64,000 nucleotides of DNA from Laburnicola sp. R22_1 (GCA_014281115.1 JACONQ010000004.1:2232001-2296000); one strand, 5' to 3'; positions 22,901 through 33,879 are shown, counted from the first letter of the stretch. The notes: generated by a model from the letters alone, not told the origin. Translations and numbers: made by a program.

Positions 22901-23592
22901 TGCAGCCCGCAACAATAGAGATATAGTAAAACAGGCGACAGGAATTAATTTAGCAACATTGATTTAATAGTTTAACTTATAGAAGACAAGATTTATTGCG
23001 TGGTTATAGCAAACGATTTTTTAAGAGTAGTAACTAGGTTCAGAATATATAAACATAACTTAGGCTTCGCTGCAACAGCGCAAACTCACTTTGCTACAAT
23101 ACCTCAACACTATAATATTAGCTTATTTAGATTATTATATATATATTTATTGTTTTAACAGCTTATTACCTACGTAAAGAAAGAGGAGGAACAGAGGATA
23201 GGAGGTGCTAAAGCCGAATAGCAATTCATGTATATCAGTTGCTGGCGGCCAGTGGAAGCACACATCCGTTATGCGGGCTTTTTTTACGCAGGTACAATCC
23301 ACTTAAGAAGCTCCGTTTTTTGCTCTGTTTACTATAGGAATACCTATATAATTGCAGCGTTGGGAAAGTTATTGTTACATTAACACTAAGAATATATCAC
23401 TAACTCTAGGGTACCTTATTATTATAGTATGCTAAGCGATTCAAACAAACTTCAAATTTTTTGACTGCAATTGCCTCTTTTGTTTGTTTGACCTATCAAA
23501 ATTGCAGCAGCAGCTTTTTGTTTGGTTGACGTTGTCAATTCAAACAAAATTCAAACAAAATATTGAGGCATGTTTGGTTGTTGACAACCCTG
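19922..23592 (-). mobile_element. hAT-family DNA transposon (3671 bp), nested in III
   Basis: Flanked by an exact 8-bp duplication GTTGTGAG (19914-19921; 23593-23600), the size typical of hAT. Ends are imperfect inverted repeats: CAGACTTGTCAATAAAC at one side and CAGGGTTGTCAACAACC at the other. Many copies of the motif CAAACAAA / TTTGTTTG lie just inside both ends, likely subterminal transposase sites. Codes for a hAT transposase on the minus strand. Confidence 0.9.
20068..22735 (-). pseudogene. hAT transposase, interrupted
   Basis: Starts MPPKRSREPAEASEPMPKRS at 22735 with a Pro/Ser-rich N-terminus, then a BED-finger-like block (YFQCKHYHINRKKGG). The catalytic-region landmarks are SFDGWTTK, VLDNAYNND and RCACHILNLVGQ. 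The C-terminal hAT dimerisation motif is clear: LALDVLTIPASSADCERVFS. Broken by TAG at 22250, a one-base shift in a G run near 21693 (after FDGWTTKG), a TAG at 21253, and further stops between 21250 and 20973. The last 301 codons (20973 to 20068) are open. Confidence 0.85.
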
Positions 23593-24046
23593 GTTGTGAG
23601 GCTGTCTGTTCGCTTAACAAAGTTTCTAGGCCACTGCTGGCCAACGTGGCCTGCGCTACGCTCAGCGAGCAGCTTATTCGCCATATCTTGTACAGCACCT
23701 AGAGTAGGCGCAAAGCCTCGCGAATCTAGGTTAAGTATATGCTTAATAATAACCTCCTCTTCTAGCTTGGTAAGCTTCTTTAATTTAGGCTTACAATCGC
23801 GTCGCGCAGTAGTTCTAGCGCGTCGGCTGCGAAGCGTGCTTTCAGGAACGTTAAACGTCGCTGCAGCGCGATTAACGCTCTAGATCTGATTCTGATTAAT
23901 AGCTAAGATAGCTAGGGAGATATCTGCTTCGTTATAGGGCAATTAAATAAGTGTTGGTTAAGCCATTGTAGTTAATAGGTGACGCGTTGTAGAAAGTTAG
24001 TGGGGTTCGCAGCTCGCTTGTATTCGCAGCTCGCTTGTAAACACGT

Positions 24047-24322
24047 TAAGTCTAAAAGAATTTAGTTGAATGCAGACTAACATGAATCAATGAATGAACA
24101 AAGATATCTGTTGGAAAAGAAACGCAAAGACCCTGCTTAGTTATAAATGATAGGGGAATGGGTGTAGAGATTTCTACGTTGCTCCGCGGTGAACTAAATA
24201 CAATGGCAATTCTACCGAACTATGGACCTCCAGAAGGAAACCCTGTAAAGTTAACATGTACTTTTTATGTGTACATTAGCACAGAGAATATAAGAAAAAG
24301 ACCTCGCGGCTGAACCACTCTC
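24047..24322. other. Short intergenic spacer
   Basis: Between element III and the minus-strand BTB gene; AT-rich, probably 3' UTR. Confidence 0.4.
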
Positions 24323-25029
24323 CTACACCTCGTCCAGGTATTTCGCAGTTGATGTTAAGATACTGATCTCGGTAGCATCCTCATGCCTCTTCGCAAGCTC
24401 GACGCATATCGCTTTGAGAAAAGTGTTGTAGCTGTCTCCAATACAGTTGATTTTGAAGAAGCAAACCATCCAGGTAGCGTTACTGAATTCAACGACGAGA
24501 TCCACCAGCAGAATACGGACTGGATCACCGAGCGTGGTACTTTCCCAAAGGCGCTCCGCCGCTTTCTGCATGGGGCAACGCTTGTATTCTTGAATCCACT
24601 CAACAAGCGCCTGTGTAGCTAGTCGCATTGTCTTTGGCTCTTCGAACATCTTTCCAAGTTCCCAAATACTCGAGATTCTCTTGAACTCCGCTTCAGGGGT
24701 ACCTGACTTTACTGGGAGAACTTGATTCGATAACATGTGCACATAATCCTCAAGGACTTGTGCGTGGCTTCTAACGTAGATTAATTGTCTAGGAGTAGCT
24801 TCTAGTTTCTGGCTCAGATACGGAGAATTGGCTATGACGCTGGGGTCGGCGTAATACATTGAAACGTAGCTGAAGTTGTAGTCCACCGTGTAGAGCTTGG
24901 TTAGCTTTTTGGTAACCAAGCTAAACTGCTACGTTGGTGTCTAAGGTTTCCAAAGTTGGCACATGCATAGGAATATACGCACGGCTTGGCTGCACCGACA
25001 TCTACGCGGATGCTAGTATTAGTTGACAT
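24323..25029 (-). CDS. BTB/POZ-like protein
   Basis: Proposed exons 24979-25029 and 24323-24925, joined across a 53-nt intron (GTATAT donor, CGTAGCAG acceptor, phase 0), giving 217 aa. The start is MSTNTSIRVDVGAAKPC. The second exon shows SSIWELGKMFEEPKTMRLAT and DPVRILLVDLVVEFSNATWM, matching the post-BTB helices of the other paralogues in the window. The N-terminal BTB part is short and poorly conserved, so the first exon and start are uncertain. No in-frame stops. Confidence 0.55.
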
Positions 25030-26114
25030 TGTCTTCGCATTTGGCGATAGTGGATAATTTGCGCAGTGTTCTGTATTATTGATGTGGTAAGCGAAATAAT
25101 AAGGGCACCTTAAAATTGTCTGGACAGAGTAGTAGCAATAGTTTTGTAAAAATGAAACGCTTGGTAGAGACGGCAACAGGTTTAAATATAAGACTACTAA
25201 TGGTAATAGGATCATGTCTTACTGTACATTTGCTTGAGTTTTCGTGCCTAAGACAGATCAAAACTCGCGGAGGCAAACTCATTTAACGCGGCCGGGGTAT
25301 TGCAGCCAGAGCCTAGAGGGGCAAATCATCAAACAATAGCAATAAGCAGTTAGTAGCCGTGCTACGTCAGAATCATGCTTCTGTCTCAACTTGACTCATC
25401 TCAACTTCATACTTGCGAAAATGTCTCCTATAGTTGTATGCGCACATTTCAGGCTGTTATGCTTGTATACAAGACAGCTTTACAATCACAAAGAGAAGAA
25501 TACCACTCCTACTATGTAGTATGATTATCGTGGTACGTCTTTTCTCCATGACATTTGGAAACCTTTGCAAAAATATCAAGGCATAAAACCAAGCAATACA
25601 CACTCGAATAGTTGGAGTAAAGAGGGTTGCTGCTAACACGTCCACAGCACACGAAGATTCAACGCACAGTTGGCAACCCACTAGACCGCAGGATAGCTTT
25701 GGAATTAGACTCTACTGAGCTCGAACACGCAAAATACCTAACACTCCCCACACAAACCTTCGCAAATTCTCTTTACGCCGCTTAAAATCCATCACACGCA
25801 ACAAAATGATCAATCACTCGCATCTCTTCAACTTCCAGTGGCGCCCCCTTAACCCCAAAAGCCTTCTCTAACATTCTCTGAGCTTTGCAAACAACACGTG
25901 ACGCGCAATCACCTCAACCCTTCTACTTCTCCTTCTCAAGCGGTCACCATTCCTCGCCATGAGGTCCAGCTCCCGTTTTCTGATACCCAATCTTACTTTG
26001 TTCACCAAATGGATCTAGCGGCGTGCCATATAATCCATTTGACAACAAGAAGACCTTTTCTGGATCATACGGCGTACCATCCCACGTGTCCCGAAAATCC
26101 CAATCTGGCAAAAT
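25030..26114. other. Region without a recognised gene
   Basis: About 1.1 kb. Short open stretches exist on the minus strand (25944-26174) but without recognisable motifs or intron signals. No repeat ends. Confidence 0.35.
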
Positions 26115-26190
26115 GTACTTGGTTCTGCATTGCATCGTCAGCCCAAGATCCGCGCATAAAGAGTCAGAGGACATAACACATACTCATCCT
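26115..26190 (-). repeat. Partial duplicate of the 3' end of the secreted-peptide gene
   Basis: The stretch around CTGCATTGCATCGTCAG and TAAAGAGTCAGAGGACATAA resembles 26255-26320 (CTGCATTGTATCGTCAG, TAGAAAGTCAGAAGCAACAG). On the minus strand it aligns with the last codons and 3' flank of the peptide gene; the cysteine codons are degraded (ends MCYVL then stop). Reads as a relic of a tandem duplication. Confidence 0.45.
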
Positions 26191-26294
26191 GTCCAGGATG
26201 CATCCACGTGTTGAGCGAACACCACATTCGGTACTTTTCATTTGGGAATTTCACGCACTCTGCATTGTATCGTCAGTCAACCAAGCATAGAAAG

Positions 26295-26607
26295 TCAGAA
26301 GCAACAGCACATACGGCCACGGAAAACAGTGTCATAGTGCCGGTATTTGCACTTCTGGCCGTACCCGTGATCGCAGTTTCTCGGGCAGTTGCAGGCTGAA
26401 TCTAGTTTTATACAGCATATTAGTATCAATCACAGTTAGGAGCGCAGTTGTCGCGTCTTTGGATGGATGTTTGACGAGAGACGTACCTGGGTCGGGGGCG
26501 ACCCGTTTTTCGAGATGCTTAGTGCTGATACCTTCCTCGACAGGGACGGCCGCGCCGATGGCCGAGATGGCGAGGAGGCCGAGGCTGACGATGTTTTTCG
26601 CAAACAT
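26295..26607 (-). CDS. Small cysteine-rich secreted peptide with Kex2-type propeptide
   Basis: Exons 26487-26607 and 26295-26395, joined across a 91-nt intron (GTACGT donor, GATTCAG acceptor, phase 1), give 73 aa. Residues 1-20 are a signal peptide (MFAKNIVSLGLLAISAIGAA). A short propeptide ends in LEKR at about residue 34, a Kex2 site. The mature ~39-residue peptide is basic and has seven cysteines in the spacing C-x-C-x3-C-x6-C then a terminal CCC. The whole Cys-rich part is in exon 2, which is why the gene is easy to miss. The pattern fits a fungal small secreted effector or antimicrobial-type peptide; no family recognised. A TATA box lies 57 bp upstream. Confidence 0.65.
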
Positions 26608-26663
26608 GGCGGTGGTGCCTAGGTGGTGTTGTGGTGTCCAGGTGATGGTGGAGGAGTGGGAAG

Positions 26664-26672
26664 CTTATAAAG
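26664..26672 (-). promoter_or_regulatory. TATA box of the secreted-peptide gene
   Basis: TTTATAAGC on the minus strand, about 57-65 bp before the start codon at 26607, in a GC-rich surround. Position fits a core promoter. Confidence 0.45.
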
Positions 26673-28239
26673 GGAAGTATAGCACCTGGTAAGAGTGGTG
26701 ACGTTGAAAGAGTTCGAGGAAAAACTGCGTCTTCACCTGCCGGTGAGGGGACGCGTATAGGGCGGAACTGATTTTTTTTCCCGGGCGATAAACGACTCAA
26801 AATGGGACGAAACGATAGGAAGAAAGAGGAAGGCTGTGAGCCGACCTTGAATATCTGTGAAAGTGTGACGCGTCGGCTCCACATCGTGGTTGACCCCTAT
26901 GAGGGACTGATTTGCGCGTGCTCACGAACAGTGTCCCTAAACAGTCACTAAACTAGTCTTATTGCTTTACCTTGTTACAAAGCGTTTTTCTAGCACCCCT
27001 ATAGCTTTCTATAATAGTGTTATACTGTGTACTAAGAGTGCGCGAAGTCTTCTTTTATATAGTTTTACTTACTTTAGCTGTGGAATTATATTTAATGTGC
27101 TGTAAATTTTTATGATCGGTAAAAGGATATAAATGGGGAAATGAATGCGTGGCTTCGTGTAGTGAATGGGACAAGGGAAATCATATATTGATAGCTGGCT
27201 CGATTGGGACTACGCACTGCGCTATACCACATGCGCAAGGTACGTCAAGACTTCCCAGGTTTAGCACCAATGAGACACCTAAAAAATACCATACTATAGT
27301 GGTGTATTTAATGTGAAAAGAATTTTACGATACCGTGCCGATGGATCAAAAGTGATATGATCCAAGATAATTCTGGAAACTATATATTGGTTCACATTTG
27401 TCAATAATGAACTGGAAACTTTCATAGATCATAAGATTTGATAGCTTAACAGCACAGTTTAAGAACAAAGGTAAGAGAAGAAAGGGCGTAATAGTGTCAA
27501 CTACAGTGCAGAGCTAAACTATGATACGATGATTAATCACAAAGGGCCGATCACGTGGTAGACTGCGAACATGGAAACCAGACAAGACGTCATGTATTAC
27601 GGTAGTCCGAGGTGGCTTGTCAGTATCGATTGTAGTGCAATTGAGGCTTCACCTGCCGGAGGGGACGCGTATTGCGCACGGCTTTTTACGAAGGAAAATC
27701 GAAGACGGCAAGTGTCCGAGTATAGGGCGGGGCCGAATTTCTTTTCCGGCGACATGTGAGCCAAAATAAGACCGAACGTGGTTTGATGAGTGGTTTTCTT
27801 TTGATCTCAACACTTTCTGTGTGTGTCATGTTCGATTGTAGTACGTCGCGTTTTGAGGGAGGCTTGTGAGAAGCAAGTTCTCCACCTGACTTCTGAACAC
27901 CCTTGACCGTCTCCTCGCACGGACCACGCCGCCGCGCCACGCATCACGTGCCATGCTTCATCCCGAGGTCCCTATTGAGGCGCAGCTTCCAGATCCGACC
28001 TAGCGCGAATGAGTCACTTTCACTCACACTGTGCGCATTGCACCAGCCTCGTGAGGCTCAGCACTTCTCAGGGTAGGAGTCATCGCAACCGCCTAGGAGC
28101 TGAACCATACGGTATCGTATAAGGGACAGTAGAAGCTCGACGGAAAGCGTCTATAATCTATTCAATCGCGCATTAACGTTCGTATTGAACACACCACCTT
28201 CGTCAGCCTTCTACCAGATTGAGCGAAAATTTCAGATTC
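26673..28239. other. Intergenic, ~1.57 kb, with repeats
   Basis: Holds an introner-like repeat copy (27019-27054) and two diverged copies of a segment: CTTCACCTGCCGG then GGGGACGCGTAT then AGGGCGG, at about 26733-26830 and 27646-27785. No coding region recognised. The last 250 bp are the promoter of the RNA-processing fusion gene. Confidence 0.5.
27019..27054 (-). repeat. Introner-like element copy E (minus strand)
   Basis: The reverse complement reads AAGAAGACTTCGCGCACTCT then TAGTACACAGTATAAC, i.e. the core with about three substitutions. Flanks ACTATATA and ACTATTATA look like a decayed target duplication. Confidence 0.65.
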
Positions 28240-31200
28240 ATGGCGGGCACCGACAAAACAAGCGCTCCGACGCCCTTCCCAACAAGCTCATATGAAACAG
28301 CACTTTGCATTGTTCCGTCCAAACATCAATGCGAGCATATCGACAAGCTGCGGTCACTGTACGATAAAGCATATGGAAAATGGCCGCCTCACATCAACCT
28401 CATATACCCATTCGTTTCCCCAGAATTTCTATCACAAGCAAAAGAAAGGATCCAATCGAACCTTGACAGAACCTTCGGCGAATCTGGACTACCCACATTG
28501 ACCTTGGACCGCGCTGGACATTTCAAACATCACAATTGCAGTACAGTATTTCTTCGCGAAACCAACGACGCAGAAGAGAGCATATTGATGACACTTCGTT
28601 CGGCAGCGCTACAGGCACTGGGATTTGATGCGAGCCCATGCAATTTTCACCTCACTATCGGCCAGACTGAAGATGGCACCGATTCTGCCCGCCAATTTCT
28701 TTTGAGCAAAGCGAGCTTGCTTCCAGCATTCCAGCTCGAAACCGGCTCGCTTGCAATTCTGGTTCGCGAGAAGACTGAAGCCAATTCTGATGTAACTAGC
28801 CAGATGCGGTTGTGGGGCAGCATCGACGTTTCCAATAATTGTCAAGTTGCCCTCAATCTAAGGAGTGAGTTTTGGATCAAGCATCAGGCATCAGCCAAAG
28901 AGCTACCAGTCTCGAATGATGAAATGAATTCGGCCACTGCTCAACCTGGATCCACGTACACATTCAAACCCGAGACCCAGATATGGTGCCCCGTCGCCCT
29001 AGGTTCAGAAGCGCCCAGGCCAAGCACGCTGTCTGTATCAAGTTACAACATCTTGATCGATTCCGAATATCCCCCAGCGCACAATCGAGACGCACTGCTA
29101 GTCGACACCATCCTTGCAAAGTCTGCACTTGCCGACATTCTCATTCTACAAGAGGTCTCGGACGACTTCCTGTCGTACTTCCTTCATGTCGATGAAGTGC
29201 AACATCTGTATCCCTATACCTCGCATGGTCCGCCTAGTCAGCCTGACGTTGGTCCTTTGCCTAGCCTCCGCAATGTTGTAATTTTCAGCAAGTGGTACTT
29301 CAAATGGGAGCTTATTCCATTCCACCGACGTCACAAAGGCGCATTAGTAGCATCTTTCGACTCATTGCGGAAGGATGGAGGTTCCGAAGAGTTGCCCCTG
29401 GTAGTTGCCGGCGTGCATCTCACTTGCGGGTTGACCGATGGCTCTGTCGCTGCAAAGAAAGTGCAACTCCAAACTCTCATCAATCACCTCCAGAAACAGT
29501 ATACCGAGAATCCTTGGCTCATCGCAGGCGACTTCAACCTCACAACATCGAGACACACCATCAATGAGGCTGTCAAGAACAAGTCAATATCTCAAAATAC
29601 CTCTTACGTTTTGGAATCGATCGATTGGATGCTGTCTGAAAACGGGCTTCTCGACACATGGACTGCTGCCAGAGTGGAAGGCGTTGACGAAACCGTTCTG
29701 GTAGATGCGGATGATCTGTTCGAAGGCGAAGAAGGTTCGACTTTCAATCCTCGCGAAAATGCCCTTGCTGCCGCAACATCCGGGACTTCGCTGAATCGCT
29801 CTCAGCGTTATGATCGTATCCTCATGCGTTCTCGAGGCCACTTCAATGTCAGTCATTTCAACCATTTCGGATACCCGGAGTCTATCGATGGCATCACTCG
29901 AGTGGCAAGCGACCACACCGGTATCCGGGCTTTGTTCGCAGTCATGCCCGACTCGGCGGAGAAAAAGATGACCAGCACGGATATACTACACCGATGCACT
30001 ATTCAGCAGCAGCACATCAATGCAGGACTTTCAGATACCACAGACCTAGTAGAAGCTCTCAACAAGCGCGGAGTATTCCCTACTGCCCAAGATGAAGACC
30101 GTTACAAGGATGCATTTGCTCTCATCAAAGAAGTACTTCTGCCCACAGCGAATGACGATATCAATACCGCCGAAGTACCGATGGTCATTCTTCCCGTTGG
30201 CTCTTACGCGCTCAATGTCTGGACACCTGAGTCGGACATTGACTGCCTCTGCATAGGATCTATCAGCTCGAAGACGTTCTTCCAACTAGCCCGTCAGCGA
30301 ATATACAGGTCCGAATCAAAGGGCGTGAGGTTGCTTCGCAAGGTAGAGGCAAACACTGGGACGATGTTGGAGCTATCTGTGAACGGGGTTACTATGGACT
30401 TGCAATACTGTCCAGCTGGCAACGTTGTCCAGAGGTAAGTCAGAAGAAGTGTGAGTAAGAATCCTACTAATGCTGCGCAAGGTGGTCCGAATTCGCAAGC
30501 CTCCCGCCCACAGACCCGATTTTCAACCTCTCCATACTGTCGCTCCGCAAACTCAAGCCGATTCGTGACCTCAGCTATATCCAGCGCAGCGTCCCGTCAA
30601 CGGCCGCTTTCCGATTAGCCTACCACTCCATCAAGCGATGGGCCGTCGAACGGGGTGTTTACTCAGCCAAGTTTGGTTATCTCGGTGGTATCCACATCAC
30701 GCTGATGTTGTCCTGGGTCTGCAAGCGTCTAGTGCATGAAACCGGATCTGTAAGCGCTGGAGATCTCATTCTCACTTTCTTCCATCATTATGCGAACTTC
30801 GACTGGCAAAACGACATAGTCTTCGACGCTTTCTTCCACAAGAAGAAACCGCGGTATCAGCGTAGCGCACGGGAACCGATGGTGATTCTTGGCTTTCATG
30901 CCCCAAATTCTAACATAGCGCATACATCTACCATTCCTGGGCTGCAGGTACTTGTGGAAGAGTTCCGAAGGGCTGAAAAGCGTTTGTCTGTTGCTGGAAT
31001 GACTTGGGATGGATTTTTCGGCACTTCAGAGCCTGCGATTACCATCAGCCCAGCTACCAAGGGCTTTTTAACCTCTTTTGAGAGCTACGTCAAGATCGAT
31101 ATCCAGTTCTGGGGCCGTGCGCTTTCCAAAGGCAAAGGTTTAGTTGGTTGGGTTGAATCGAGAAGCATCGGTCTTGTTGTCGGTATGTGTAAATCGAATA

Positions 31201-31964
31201 TTTCTACTCCTTTACTGATGTAAAACGCAGACATGAACAAAGCTTTGCCGAATCTGTCCATGCGTATCTGGCCCGCTCGATTCGTAGACAGTGAGGCAAA
31301 CGCAGCGGATAGCTATTACCACGGCAGCTATCTGATCGGCCTTTCGCAAAGCAGCCATACCGGTGCCTCATTCAGCAGAGAGGACAGATCCGAGGCGAAG
31401 TCCGCATTGCAGAAGACCTTCGATAAATTTCTCTCGCAGGTGAAGGCCGACGACAAGTACTACGACGAAACTTCCTCCTGGATCGGCATCTCCCTAGTCA
31501 AGCCAAGCGACGTCAAGGACTTACAGGTCGACGAGCGCGAATGGGGCGATTATACAACCGATATGGAGTCCATCTCAGACGACGAGGAAGAACTCGATGA
31601 CCTCGACGAGGATTTACCTGCACCATCAACCACCCGGAAATTGCCCGTACGGTCAGCTCCTTCTGCGACTACAACACCGGTCTCTTCCAACAAACTCCGC
31701 CCCGCATCGGACGTCCTGAATCGGCTACGCTGGGACTCGAACCTCGATCCAAGCGAATACATTGTTGGGTACGAAGACCGCTTCCTCGGTGCAAAGGAGA
31801 CCTCGCTCGAGAAGTGGAAAACGGAGCAGACGGATGAGGAATTCATTCCTCAGCATCGGATACTGTACTTCAAGAAGAAAGGTGAGGATGGTGGGGAGGT
31901 GATGTGGGAGCGTGCAACGCGGATCGACAAGATATTCGGCAGTGGGCTTGGGGACGGAAGTTAG
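28240..31964 (+). CDS. Four-domain RNA end-processing/repair protein: 2H phosphoesterase + EEP nuclease + PAP-like nucleotidyltransferase + MJ1316 domain
   Basis: Exons 28240-30434, 30482-31182 and 31231-31964 (47- and 48-nt introns, both in frame) give 1209 aa. Domain 1 (~15-220) is a LigT/2H phosphoesterase with both histidine motifs, HINLIYPF (His 51) and HLTIG (His 137). Domain 2 (~263-565) is endonuclease/exonuclease/phosphatase: SYNILID, LILQEV, AGDFNLT, SDHTGIRA. Domain 3 (~600-965) is a poly(A)-polymerase-like nucleotidyltransferase: GSYALNVWTPESDIDCLCIG (GS plus DxD), then the central domain with RWAVERGVYS and FGYLGGI. After an acidic linker, domain 4 (~1125-1209) matches the MJ1316/DUF504 RNA end-recognition domain: VLNRLRWD, YIVGYEDR, IPQHRILYFKKKG. 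The combination is known from proposed eukaryotic RNA-repair proteins; the substrate is unknown. The start is the first ATG, 28240. Confidence 0.9.
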
Positions 31965-32061
31965 ATTCATGATATATTGATGATTGATTGTATAGTTAAA
32001 CGTCTTGGCGAGTTACCGAAGAGCTACTTTCACTTCTCCTACTCTCTTCCAAGAATCCCGC

Positions 32062-33269
32062 CTACTGCGCCGCCAATGAATTAGTCCGCTCCTCTACAGG
32101 TATAGTCGGCAGCTGCACAAAAACCGGCTGCACATACCCCGGTATCGGTCTGTTGATTTGCACGAAGCTTGCGATGCTATCACCCATGCTCGGAGTTGGT
32201 GAATGCGTCTTCTTCGTTCCACTACTAGCCCCGCTTCTCTTTTGTACGGAAAGCAAGCTGGAAACCTTTGCGACGAAAGCTGACGCAGCGATCCGCCGCA
32301 TCAGCGGCCGGAATATAGGAAGAGAAGCACACACAATACTCATGCCCGCGTGCACGGCAGTCCAGACCTCAGTATTAGAGTACGACGGCACACGGCTGCC
32401 ATGTTTGTACCCCAGCACAACTCTAACAAGCCCCGTGATAATAGTGCTGCACACCCCATTAGCAACGCATCCATAATGATCATAAAACTTGGAAGACAAA
32501 AAAACTTACAAAGCACCAAGCGCAAAGATACCCACGACCTGCAACTTCCTCCTCCACCCCATCTTCATGCGCACCACCACACTAACCGGCATACCCAAGA
32601 TCATGACATCGAGAAAAATCTCGCACGCGCCACTCGCCATCCAGAAAATATTGTAATCGAAGCAGTACCGCGGGTCCGCGAAACTGTTTACCCAGCTCCA
32701 CTTCAGCGGCATGCAGTTCGTCAGCGTCGCCACGGTGCATCCGACCCACCACCCGGTAACGAGGAAGCACGCGACGTAGAGCTGGTACCGGAAGGCGTTG
32801 CTGACGTTGAAAATGCGGTTGTACATGAAGAGGATGCCGAGTTTGGTTGCGCCCGCGATGGTGAAGTAGAGGACCGAGGTTGCGAAAGCGAGTTTTAGGT
32901 AGAGGATATCGTGCGCTGTGTAGTTGTAGCTTGGGTCGGTGTTTTCCGAGACCCAGAGGCCGTTGGGGGCGATGCTGTTGCCTTTGGGAATTAGATGGTG
33001 GGAGATACGAGCGGGGGAGGGGATGGGTGCATACCAGCTAAGAGCAATGCCGCAGTCGCCAGGGTGAATAAAACGGCAGAGAATATCAGCCAGTCGTCCG
33101 ATTTCAGGCCCGACTTGGTGAAGATGCGGGTGTAAAACCGCAAGCCGACTGAGACGACGGCGAGCGCGATGACGAGCCCACTGACTGCAAGTGTAGCATT
33201 GGATTCGCCGCTGTGTTGCTGCACCGGAGCATCATGTCGCATAACGATAGCCGCGTATCTTGAAGCCAT
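32062..33269 (-). CDS. Rhodopsin-domain (SAT4-like) integral membrane protein
   Basis: Exons 33035-33269, 32510-32981 and 32062-32446 give 363 aa. Introns of 53 and 63 nt have normal signals (CTAAT and CTAAT branches) and keep frame. About seven hydrophobic segments are visible, e.g. LAVSGLVIALAVVSVGLRFY, SDDWLIFSAVLFTLATAALL, LYVACFLVTGWWVGCTVATL, FLDVMILGMPVSVV and VVGIFALGALFTIITGLVRV. The sequence after TM1 (RFYTRIFTKSGLKSDDWLI) is the hallmark of the fungal rhodopsin/Pth11-related family found next to secondary-metabolite and secreted-protein genes. No CFEM domain. Ligand unknown. The tail is cytosolic and Ser/Thr-rich. Convergent with the RNA-processing gene (97 bp apart). Confidence 0.82.
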
Positions 33270-33879
33270 CTTTTCACCTCCGTTTCCTCCTCAGATTACC
33301 TACGTTGTCAGACGCAACAGCGATTTGCGTTCATCATACTTCCGATGCATAGCAGTACCCTTATAGGTCTATGGGCGTGGGTCAGGCCTTCCTCGGGATT
33401 GTAGATGGATGTAGAGGAAGGATGACCGTATGGGGCGGAGCATCGTGAGGCTTGCGGCGATTGGACCACGATGGTGCCTGGGTCCAGAATGGGGTGCAGT
33501 CGTCTGCGTGTAAGCAGATACCACCAATCAGTGCGAAGGCTGTGTACTAATCCTGGAATTATTACGCACCGAATAAAATATATTTAAATGCTACTGCGAG
33601 AGTCGAGTGAGCCCTGCTGACGACATGCTCACTTTGGTTGTTCGCATTTGGTCCTTTCCTGTACAGCACCATTGTCCTTCGGTACGTCGAAACTGCGATC
33701 CTTTGATCGGGTTATCGCACGATGATCGCTAGCCAGCCCATACCTTATGTCCCGCGCATTCTTCCGTGTTTTCGAGGGTGCGGTGGGTTGACGGGTTATT
33801 TTTAGACATGGTGGAGACTGTACAGGGATGATTCGGCAAGTGCTATTTCATTCATTCATATCAGTTTATAGTCGACCTA
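33270..33879. other. Intergenic, 610 bp
   Basis: Promoter side of the membrane-protein gene. No other gene recognised. Confidence 0.4.

Larger units (their letters stand above)
16516..23966 (-). pseudogene. Element III transposase, in three pieces
   Basis: Minus strand. The N-terminal piece (23966 down to 23593) reads LTKLEEEVIIKHIL, LDSRGFAP, NKLLAERSAGHVGQQWPRNF. The middle piece (19921 to 19259) reads RFNRAYNRQRALCEDP, FNFDKTGFLMGK (first Asp), NREWVTTIHRINAAGWAIPP, then [20 protein letters not shown]. The C-terminal piece (17146 to 16516) ends in a CCHC-like cysteine cluster. Many TAG stops, interrupted twice by other transposons. Belongs to the same family as the transposase of element V. 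Confidence 0.8.
16395..24046 (-). mobile_element. Element III: Fot1/pogo-like transposon, 1.86 kb, expanded by two nested insertions
   Basis: TA duplications at 16393-16394 and 24047-24048. Terminal inverted repeats start ACGTGTTTACAAGCGAGCTG and carry two tandem copies of ACAAGCGAGCTGCGAA. The hAT element (19922-23592) and element II (17147-19258) are inserted in its transposase; removing both with their target duplications leaves 1859 bp, matching the related elements IV (1897 bp without its insert) and V (1849 bp). The remaining pieces are 23601-24046, 19261-19921 and 16395-17146. Confidence 0.88.

Noticed and set aside
25944..26174. 76-codon minus-strand frame (MSSDSLCADLGLTMQC...)
   Set aside because: Overlaps the relic of the peptide gene's 3' end, no signal peptide, motif, or intron partner; not enough to call a gene.
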